From JAVBQF01 sp031549195 (GTDB lineage Bacteria > Bacillota_I > Bacilli_A > RF39 > UBA660), in contig JAVBQF010000034.1 of assembly GCA_031549195.1 (NCBI GenBank), positions 1-19,722 of the forward strand: 19,722 nt of DNA, in the 5' to 3' direction. The translations under genes and the position numbers were made by a program. This document shows, piece by piece, positions 15,501 through 19,722 of the stretch (the stretch's first letter is position 1; every line of letters begins with the position of its first letter). The notes below the pieces were generated by a model. The model searched no databases, had not been told where the DNA came from, and saw only the letters and a list, made by a program, of their open reading frames with translations.

Positions 15501-17123
15501 AATATCTTAGAGTATGTTACTAATATTGCTAAAAAAGAAAATGTTGTGTCAAGGAAATTATGGTTAGATAGTATACCGGAATTTATTTATGTTGATGCTC
15601 TTATAACTAAATATAATGTAGTTAAGGAAGCTTTTGATGTTGATGCTATTATTGGAGAATATGATGATCCTAATAATCAGTTACAAAATATTCTCACGCT
15701 ACCACTTACTAAGGAAGGAAATACTATTATTTATAGTATTTCAAGTTCTGATAGGGAAAGAGCAATAAATGCAATTCTATACTCCGTTGCTACTAGATAT
15801 TCTGTTGATGAAGCTAATTTCTATATAGTAGATTTTGGTTCAGAATCATTAAGAGTATTCTCTAAATTCCCACACATTGGAGATATGGCATTTTCATCTG
15901 AAAATGAAAAGATTGTTAATTTGTTTAAAATGATAGGAGAGGAAATAGAGAAAAGAAAGAAGTTGTTTGCAGATTATTCTGGACAATATGCTACTTATTG
16001 TAAAGATAGTGGAAACACGTTGCCTCTTATGATAGTAATTATTAATGATTATGATGCCTTTTCGGAAGCTGATGATAAGTATAATGATGATATTTTAAAA
16101 TACAGTCGTGATGGTGAGCGATATGGAGTTATATTTATATTAACCGCTAATTCGCAAAGTGCAATTAGGACAAGAATAAGACAGAACTTCAAGCATGAAT
16201 TAGCATTAGAACTAAATGATAGAATGGATTATATGTCTATTGTTGGAAGTTTTAAAAATGTTTGTTTATTTGAACTTCCAGGTCGTGGGTTAGTTAATCT
16301 TGGAAGCGTATTTGAATTTCAAACTGCATCAATTTATGATGGTGAAGATTTAAATAGTTATATTAGAGAAACTGCCGAAAAGCTAATTGCAGCAAATGGT
16401 AATAAAGCACCAAAAATTCCAATTTTACCAGAGTTTGTATCAATAGAGATGTTACAGGATAGCCTAACTGGATTAAATAAGATTCCAATTGGAATGAATA
16501 AAGATGATTTAGTAACTGCAACATTTAACTTTATGGAAAGTGGCGGAACAGTAATCGCAGCAAACGAAATGGATATTGTAAAGAGTATTTCTAATGTTAT
16601 TATGGAAGAAATGAAGATGCTTAATAATAATAGGGTATTTGTGATTGATCCTGATGCTAACTTTAAAGAAAATGCGGCTAATTTTGATGGTTATATTGAT
16701 AATGGTATAGGGGAATTCTTACAACAACTACTTCTATCTTTTGAGCAACCAAGTAATGGAATAACTAATATATGTGTTTTAGTTGATCCTTCAAAGATAA
16801 AAAGCAAGATTGGAGATGAACTTCTTAAGAAATTATCTGAACATACTAAGAAAGGTGATTATGCAAGAATACTGTTTGTTTCAACAGCGAGTAAAATGAA
16901 GGATATGGAATTTGATGCATGGTATTCTGCTATAGTTAATAAACAAAATGGTATTTGGGTAGGACAGGGTGTGGTAGAACAAAGTGTGTTTAGAGTGTCT
17001 TCTATAATGAAAGCAATGAAGGCAACTTTAGATAATAGTTATGGCTGGCATATTAAGAATGGTAATCCAAACCTAATTAAGTTAATAGGATATAAAAGTG
17101 ATGGTGGCAATAATGAAGAATAA
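12552..17123 (+). CDS. essC: Type VII secretion motor ATPase EssC
   Basis: This 1523 aa membrane ATPase powers T7SSb export of WXG100 and LXG proteins. The N-terminal part (about 1-190) contains FHA-like modules (LTVGKSPNNDISYNH; YGLRIIVIG). Two TMs follow (about 255-282 and 293-312), then a basic coiled coil. The first FtsK/SpoIIIE domain is intact: Walker A GMTGSGKS (714-721), the VAFILIDYKGGG block, Walker B LFIVCDEF (831-838), and ATQKPSG. The second domain (about 1050-1265) has lost its P-loop (SSSDRERA near 1064-1071) and has INDYDAF in place of Walker B. The third (about 1310-1500) has no canonical Walker motifs. Length and order match EssC (about 1480-1500 aa). It leads an operon from a strong promoter and overlaps the esaB-like gene. 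Confidence 0.96.
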   Translation: MKLALLSNKITYFKLPKKVNGNFWMPEENIEGQNLVNIESYNNMWIMNSSEDVKIISGNGYAEKAMLLNNTFYVIEKDKVKRLLYAAEVYDTTFKKYKALGDVSLTVGKSPNNDISYNHNYVIDTCAELRFSAGIWSLQKSTNAIIYKNDELITSESAALKNGDNLFIYGLRIIVIGNIIMINNPSELVTISLNKIEEYKTSIDQAIIAGQEEIKERDYYCEQDYFLRSPRLRRFIETFTLDIASPPGKKDEEDIPILYILGPMLATGMSSAVTLLSTVTKILDNETTLAKSWPSLLVAVAMMSATLLWPNLTKRYKKKKKREKEELRQTKYIEYLNNKRKELNVEHNRQIQILQENLISTDECKSIILNKKRELWERKIVQKDFLTVRVGKGNVPLDAELNYQVEEFSLEEDTLKKELENLGQSFKTLVSVPFGYSFLEKRITNIMGIESKVSQFIKDVVLQFIAFHGYDELKIVILTDKKNEKKWDYLKRSPHCFSNDKQIRFFASTPEERKDLNNYLNAVFYSRRYVEKDGNPEPVDRDYRTCIPYFVIITDIIDKTRKLDIIESITETEQNVGFSLIIQEEKLGKLPSGCTNFISLGNVTSGILENSAEVNKHQDFNDELELNDDIYKCCDVLANIPIHFDSEVKMLPNSLSFLDMYNVGNVDQLNSMNRWTLNNPMKSLRAEIGIDENGEPIVLDLHEKFHGPHGLMAGMTGSGKSEFIITYVLSMAVNYSPNEVAFILIDYKGGGLVGAFENKKLGVKLPHLAGTITNLDKAEMNRTLVSIDSELRRRQTLFNEARDQLGESTIDIYKYQKFFREGKLQEPMPHLFIVCDEFAELKSQQPDFMNNLISTARIGRSLGVHLILATQKPSGVVNDQILSNSKFRICLKVQDKSDSNEMIKCPNAAELKQAGRFYLQVGYNEIFLLGQSGWCGAQYFPSNTVKKPHDRSVGIINNIGYTIVSAEDDTNKKKLVAQGEELTNILEYVTNIAKKENVVSRKLWLDSIPEFIYVDALITKYNVVKEAFDVDAIIGEYDDPNNQLQNILTLPLTKEGNTIIYSISSSDRERAINAILYSVATRYSVDEANFYIVDFGSESLRVFSKFPHIGDMAFSSENEKIVNLFKMIGEEIEKRKKLFADYSGQYATYCKDSGNTLPLMIVIINDYDAFSEADDKYNDDILKYSRDGERYGVIFILTANSQSAIRTRIRQNFKHELALELNDRMDYMSIVGSFKNVCLFELPGRGLVNLGSVFEFQTASIYDGEDLNSYIRETAEKLIAANGNKAPKIPILPEFVSIEMLQDSLTGLNKIPIGMNKDDLVTATFNFMESGGTVIAANEMDIVKSISNVIMEEMKMLNNNRVFVIDPDANFKENAANFDGYIDNGIGEFLQQLLLSFEQPSNGITNICVLVDPSKIKSKIGDELLKKLSEHTKKGDYARILFVSTASKMKDMEFDAWYSAIVNKQNGIWVGQGVVEQSVFRVSSIMKAMKATLDNSYGWHIKNGNPNLIKLIGYKSDGGNNEE

Positions 17124-17367
17124 AGTTTTAATACAATTAAATGTACCAGTCCTTAATGAAAGTTTTGATATATTTATACCAACTAATGAAAGAATAGGCA
17201 TTGTAATACAATTATTACTTAAAAATATATCTGAATTAGCTGGTGAGTTGATCATATTATCTGATAATTGTGCATTATTAAATCAGGATACTGCAAGTAT
17301 TTATGATAAAGAATCAATTGTAAGAGATACAGATATTAAGAACGCTACAAAGCTTGTATTAATGTAG
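17113..17367 (+). CDS. esaB: EsaB/YukD-like ubiquitin-fold T7SS accessory protein
   Basis: This 84 aa cytosolic protein has the size and pattern of EsaB/YukD: two N-terminal strands (KVLIQLNVPVLNESFDIFIP), a helix (ERIGIVIQLLLKNI), then LLNQDTASIYDKESIVRDTDIKN and a C-terminal TKLVLM strand. This is the ubiquitin-like beta-grasp layout, without a Gly-Gly tail. EsaB is a conserved small component or regulator of T7SSb and sits next to essC in other loci. ATG 17113 is chosen because GGTGG at 17103-17107 is correctly spaced; earlier in-frame GTG/ATG codons (17098, 17101) lack a site. The gene overlaps the 3' end of essC by 11 nt in another frame, suggesting translational coupling. Confidence 0.82.
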   Translation: MKNKVLIQLNVPVLNESFDIFIPTNERIGIVIQLLLKNISELAGELIILSDNCALLNQDTASIYDKESIVRDTDIKNATKLVLM

Positions 17368-17421
17368 AGGTGTCAATTAAGTGTAAAAAATTAACAAAAT
17401 ACTTACTAAATATTTATGGTG

Positions 17422-17430
17422 TGATATTAT
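17422..17430 (+). promoter_or_regulatory. Possible extended -10 promoter for the esx cluster
   Basis: TGATATTAT matches, with one change, the TGATATAAT boxes before essC and the four-TM protein gene. No good -35 is seen (CTTACT/TTACTA near 17402-17408). It would let the small secreted proteins be expressed above essC. Confidence 0.4.
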
Positions 17431-17449
17431 TTAAATAGGAGGTACTGTG

Positions 17450-17749
17450 ATGATAGAAGATGCTAGAGGTATTAATGAAGATGAATTAAAGAAGAAAATG
17501 GAAAAAATAAGTTTCTATGCTGAAGATATTTATGAAAAGCTAGATAATATAGATTCTATTATGTCAACTTTAAAGAATCATTATAAATGCAGTAATTCAG
17601 ATAAGCTATATGCCAGGTATAAAATCGCTAGTGAAAGTTATATTAAATTATATAAAAAGATACTTGGTTATAACGAAAGTATTGAAGCAAATATTATTAA
17701 TTACCATAATAAAGATACAAAATTAGCAGATTCTATAGGTACAGAATAG
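17450..17749 (+). CDS. Small helical T7SS protein with YxxxD export motif, no WXG
   Basis: This 99 aa, highly helical protein probably folds as a WXG100-like helical hairpin. The turn, where WxG would be, reads LKNHYKCSNSDKLY, so the signature is lost. The C-terminal NYHNKD gives Y85xxxD89, the T7SS export motif YxxxD/E, and is very similar to NYKAKD of the gene at 18096. ATG 17450 is preferred over GTG 17447 because AGGAGG (17437-17442) then lies 7 nt away. It is the first gene of the small-protein cluster and is probably a secreted partner or a Lap-type targeting protein. The WXG-superfamily call rests on size, helicity and context. Confidence 0.65.
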   Translation: MIEDARGINEDELKKKMEKISFYAEDIYEKLDNIDSIMSTLKNHYKCSNSDKLYARYKIASESYIKLYKKILGYNESIEANIINYHNKDTKLADSIGTE

Positions 17750-17780
17750 CCTGAAAATTATTTTGGTGGGAGGTGAAAAT

Positions 17781-18074
17781 ATGGCAGAAGTAACAATAGG
17801 AAGAAATAGTTCGCAGATAACTTCATTAGTAACAAGTCTTGAAGAAAAAGGGGTGGCTATTAATAATAATGCACAACCCTTTATTGAACCAGTAGCTGTT
17901 GCAATAAACCTTGCATGGCGTGGACCAGATGCACAAGATTATCTTGATAAATTAGAACAGTCAGTAAATAATTTGTATGAGCAAACTGCAAATACAATTC
18001 AAGTTATCAACGATAATTTAAATGCAATAGAAAAAGAATGGAAAACTTTCCAAGATAATAATAAAATGAGTTAA
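17781..18074 (+). CDS. WXG100 family protein (EsxA-like)
   Basis: This 97 aa protein has the WXG100 form: helix 1 (about 10-42), the turn AWRGPDAQDYL with W46-R-G48, and helix 2 (about 50-95). Such proteins form antiparallel hairpins, dimerise and are exported by EssC. It lacks a clear C-terminal YxxxD/E motif; the next gene has one but has a degenerate WxG, suggesting a heterodimer in which the two proteins supply different halves of the signal. The start is ATG 17781, 5 nt after GGGAGGTG; the in-frame GTG 17763 would place the ribosome binding site inside the gene. The AWxGPDAxxY turn is shared with the gene at 18957. Confidence 0.9.
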   Translation: MAEVTIGRNSSQITSLVTSLEEKGVAINNNAQPFIEPVAVAINLAWRGPDAQDYLDKLEQSVNNLYEQTANTIQVINDNLNAIEKEWKTFQDNNKMS

Positions 18075-18095
18075 TTTTTAGAAAGGAGATATAAT

Positions 18096-18455
18096 ATGGC
18101 CGTAGTAAATTTACCAAAAAATCCATGGACACAAGATGGTGACTTAGGAATTAAAGATGCAGAAGTATTGGAAGCAAAGACTGAGATTGCAAATTATAAA
18201 ACAAAAGTAATTGAGCAAATTTCAACTATTAAAAGTGAACTTGATTACTCTAATGCTTTCTTCGGAGAGCATCAAGCAGCAGTTCAAGTTTATGTCAATA
18301 AAATGATGGATGCATTAAGTGAAGTTTTAGTGCAAATTGATAACTTTAGTACTTCAATTGATACAGCAGTTGCAAATTATAAAGCAAAAGATGCTGGTTT
18401 GAAAGCAGCATTAGAAGGTGTTGAAGTTAGTTCAAATACAAACGGAAACGCTTAA
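18096..18455 (+). CDS. WXG100-like protein with FFG turn and YxxxD export motif
   Basis: This 119 aa protein follows the EsxA-like gene by 21 nt and has a very strong ribosome binding site (GAAAGGAG). It has a short N-terminal extension (MAVVNLPKNPW), helix 1 (about 21-50), a turn AFFGEHQAA where FxG (F55, G57) replaces WxG, helix 2 (about 58-100), and a C-terminal YKAKD (Y95, D99) matching the YxxxD/E export motif. A low-complexity Ser/Asn tail ends the protein. It probably pairs with the 17781 product as an EsxA/EsxB-like heterodimer. Two alternative RNA hairpins follow its stop codon. Confidence 0.75.
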   Translation: MAVVNLPKNPWTQDGDLGIKDAEVLEAKTEIANYKTKVIEQISTIKSELDYSNAFFGEHQAAVQVYVNKMMDALSEVLVQIDNFSTSIDTAVANYKAKDAGLKAALEGVEVSSNTNGNA

Positions 18456-18461
18456 AATAAT

Positions 18462-18482
18462 AAAGAAAAATTATTTTTCTTT
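18462..18482 (+). terminator. A/U-rich hairpin after the FFG gene, possible weak terminator
   Basis: AAAGAAAAAT (18462-18471) and ATTTTTCTTT (18473-18482) are perfect inverted repeats. The 3' arm is itself T-rich, so the hairpin could act as a weak terminator or 3' stabiliser. It shares CTTT with the next hairpin. Confidence 0.45.
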
Positions 18483-18515
18483 AATCAGACCCTATGCATT
18501 AGAGTTTGATTAAAG
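18479..18515 (+). promoter_or_regulatory. Second hairpin, mutually exclusive with the preceding one
   Basis: CTTTAATCA (18479-18487) pairs perfectly with TGATTAAAG (18507-18515). An inner ACCCT/AGAGT pairing (one mismatch) closes on ATGCAT. Its 5' arm reuses bases 18479-18482 of the first hairpin, and its 3' arm ends 6 nt before the ribosome binding site of the next gene. Confidence 0.55.
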
Positions 18516-18531
18516 AATGATAGGAGTTATT

Positions 18532-18948
18532 ATGAGTCGAATAGATGAACTAAATGGTATGATTAGGGATTTGCAGAATGATAAAGGAGATTATAGAAAA
18601 GCCTTATCGGATGTAAATAGATTAATATCTTATCTTAGCAATGCAGAAGAAAATATTGGCTATGTTAGAAATAAAGTAACATCAGATTTTTTAATCAATG
18701 ATGAAGGTGCTAAAATAGACAATGTAGATGCTATAAAAGAACAGATAGAAGCGGCTAGAAATAAATTAGATGGAAGTGTAATATCAGGTATTGAGAAAGC
18801 GATGGCTAATATAGATGCTAGAATTAGTTCCATGTATTCAGAGATTGAAGAAATAAAAAGAGAAATAGAAAGAGAAAATGAAAGAAGAGCAAGAGAACGT
18901 GAGCGTAGAGAAAGAGCAAGGGAAGCGGCCTCAAAAAATAGTGGGTAG
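18532..18948 (+). CDS. YwqH-like (DUF5082-type) helical T7SS protein
   Basis: This 138 aa protein is entirely helical, with heptad-like spacing from residue 1 (IDELNGMIRDLQNDKGDYRKAL), a central DAIKEQIEAARNKL segment, and a highly charged C-terminal helix (about 107-132) rich in Arg and Glu. This layout fits the YwqH/DUF5082 family, whose genes lie beside LXG effectors and are thought to help their targeting; assignment is from pattern only. The start ATG 18532 is preferred because AGGAG (18522-18526) lies 5 nt upstream; the in-frame ATG 18517 would include that site in the coding region. The next gene begins 8 nt after its stop. Confidence 0.6.
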   Translation: MSRIDELNGMIRDLQNDKGDYRKALSDVNRLISYLSNAEENIGYVRNKVTSDFLINDEGAKIDNVDAIKEQIEAARNKLDGSVISGIEKAMANIDARISSMYSEIEEIKREIERENERRARERERRERAREAASKNSG

Positions 18949-18956
18949 GTGAAGTG

Positions 18957-19232
18957 ATGGAAAATACAATTGAAATTGATACTTCTAAAGTGGAAAATAT
19001 GATTGAGGAACTTACGAAGAATATCAATGACTATGAAAACAATGTCGATTCATTATATGAGGAAATTAAACTGTTAAAGGATGCTTGGGTTGGACCAGAT
19101 GCAGACTATTTTATTTCTCACAAACTTGATGATAAAATAAAATTTTTAGAAATGGCAATGGTCTTAAAAGAGTATAGAGATTGTTTGTCTTCTATATCTA
19201 AAAAAATGGATGAGTGTAATTATATAGCATAG
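18957..19232 (+). CDS. WXG100 family protein
   Basis: This 91 aa helical hairpin protein has the turn DAWVGPDADYF with W44-V-G46. Helix 1 (about 10-40) is acidic and helix 2 (about 50-88) carries two Cys near its end (RDCL, ECNY). No YxxxD/E motif is visible at the C-terminus. The turn closely matches AWRGPDAQDY of the gene at 17781, so the two are paralogues or partners of different effectors. ATG 18957 is preferred to the overlapping GTG 18954 because of spacing to GTAGGTG. It sits between a YwqH-like gene and another small helical gene, the usual setting just upstream of an LXG-type effector. Confidence 0.88.
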   Translation: MENTIEIDTSKVENMIEELTKNINDYENNVDSLYEEIKLLKDAWVGPDADYFISHKLDDKIKFLEMAMVLKEYRDCLSSISKKMDECNYIA

Positions 19233-19243
19233 GAGAATTACTT

Positions 19244-19534
19244 ATGATAAAGCTTAAAGTAAATTTGAAAACAGTAGAAGAAAATATAGTATCAGAATTA
19301 GATAAATGCGAGATCAATTTAAAAAAAGTAGTTGATTCTGCCGGAAATATAACCTTTCCGTCAGGGTTTTCTGCGATGTCTTCTTTCACATCAGCAATTA
19401 GCTTAGTTACAAGCGCCTCTAAGAGAACAAGTGAATATAAGTCCTGGACAGAAAAAATGCATCGCTATATGGATAAGCAAAATAGTTTGATTAGAGAAGA
19501 TATTGAACACATTAGCGATGTATATGTAGAATAA
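19244..19534 (+). CDS. Small helical protein of the T7SS cluster (no WXG)
   Basis: This 96 aa protein is predicted to be a helical hairpin: helix 1 about 7-32 (VEENIVSELDKCEINLKKVV), a turn with FPSGFSAM in the position of the WxG turn, and helix 2 about 45-92. Its size and place match WXG100/Lap-like partners of LXG effectors. There is no TM, signal peptide or enzyme motif. The ribosome binding site AGGAG overlaps the stop codon region of the previous gene (11 nt gap), indicating co-translation. A terminator-like hairpin overlaps its stop. It may be a second targeting factor for the protein encoded by the next, truncated gene. Confidence 0.6.
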   Translation: MIKLKVNLKTVEENIVSELDKCEINLKKVVDSAGNITFPSGFSAMSSFTSAISLVTSASKRTSEYKSWTEKMHRYMDKQNSLIREDIEHISDVYVE

Positions 19535-19558
19535 AATAGTATGAAAATACTATTTTTT
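19533..19558 (+). terminator. Intrinsic terminator-like hairpin after the small-protein cluster
   Basis: AAAATAGTA (19533-19541) pairs perfectly with TACTATTTT (19548-19556), followed by more T. The stem is 9 bp with little GC, so termination may be partial. Confidence 0.6.
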
Positions 19559-19592
19559 AAGATTTTATCAGGGAAGGGAGTGAACAACGGAT

Positions 19593-19722
19593 ATGCAATT
19601 TAAAAGTTATATACCAAAGGTGGATATTAAAGAGTATATCTGGGATGAGTCTCCTTCTAAATCTAATGTAGACTTTGACTCAAACAACGCTAATCAGGAT
19701 GTATATGGGCCAGTATATCAGC
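19593..19722 (+). CDS. Start of an unidentified gene, cut by right edge
   Basis: ATG 19593 opens a frame that stays open for 43 codons to the edge. The N-terminus (MQFKSYIPKVDIKEYIW...) is polar and Asp/Asn/Ser-rich, with no signal peptide or TM, and does not look like a typical LXG helix. An upstream Shine-Dalgarno-like GGGAAGGGAG ends 12 nt before the ATG, which is long. In-frame codons upstream reach a TGA at 19581-19583, so no earlier ATG exists. Its place after a row of small WXG-like and YwqH-like genes makes a T7SS substrate or accessory protein plausible, but the fragment is too short to identify. Confidence 0.5.
   Translation, partial: MQFKSYIPKVDIKEYIWDESPSKSNVDFDSNNANQDVYGPVYQ

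Noticed and set aside
18824..19027. Minus-strand frame opposite the YwqH-like gene with a long Phe/Leu-rich stretch
   Set aside because: It is the complement of the Arg/Glu-rich coiled-coil codons and is explained by base composition.
1..19722. Mobile elements, integrases, transposases or attachment sites
   Set aside because: No such gene or flanking direct repeat was seen, and composition is uniform across the window.

Overview
The window is AT-rich DNA in which every gene lies on the + strand. It uses the standard bacterial code: TGA ends the gene at 6351-8066, and TGG is the Trp codon throughout. A Ser T-box leader, a Mn-dependent CBS pyrophosphatase gene, a sortase tail, and an EssC-centred type VII secretion locus (T7SSb) point to a low-GC Gram-positive lineage, either Bacillota or a Bacilli-related Mycoplasmatota-like gut clade. 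The exact taxon cannot be read from the sequence.

Layout. (1) Positions 1-185 hold the 3' end of a sortase gene with its own terminator. (2) Positions 322-1911 hold one reading frame for a CBS/DRTGG-type Mn-dependent pyrophosphatase, cut by a single in-frame TAA at 925-927. (3) Positions 2032-3030 encode an extended SDR (NAD-dependent epimerase/reductase) behind a near-consensus promoter. (4) Positions 3014-5060 form a serine T-box operon (specifier UCA) carrying a small SpoT-like HD-domain protein and then serS. (5) Positions 5107-10546 form a tight four-gene surface operon: a zinc ribbon-TM-zincin (HEFGH), a secreted HtrA-like protein with two of three catalytic residues lost, a membrane-anchored protein with three repeated extracellular domains, and an N/Q-rich-TM-extracellular protein. 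(6) Positions 10619-12461 encode a four-TM membrane protein and galE. (7) From 12490 to the right edge lies the T7SSb locus: essC, an EsaB/YukD-like ubiquitin-fold gene, six small helical-hairpin (WXG100/Lap/YwqH-like) genes, and the start of a further gene cut by the edge.

How the parts fit. EssC is the motor ATPase, EsaB a cytosolic accessory, and the small helical proteins are probable substrates, heterodimer partners or effector chaperones. The canonical membrane partners EsaA, EssA and EssB are not in this window. Sortase, secretion system and the exported protease/pseudoprotease operon make this a cell-envelope and export neighbourhood. A functional link between the surface operon and T7SS is inferred from proximity only. 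The most unusual items are the pseudoprotease paired with an anthrax-lethal-factor-like zincin, the HD protein under serine T-box control, the single-stop pyrophosphatase gene, and two overlapping mutually exclusive hairpins inside the esx cluster.
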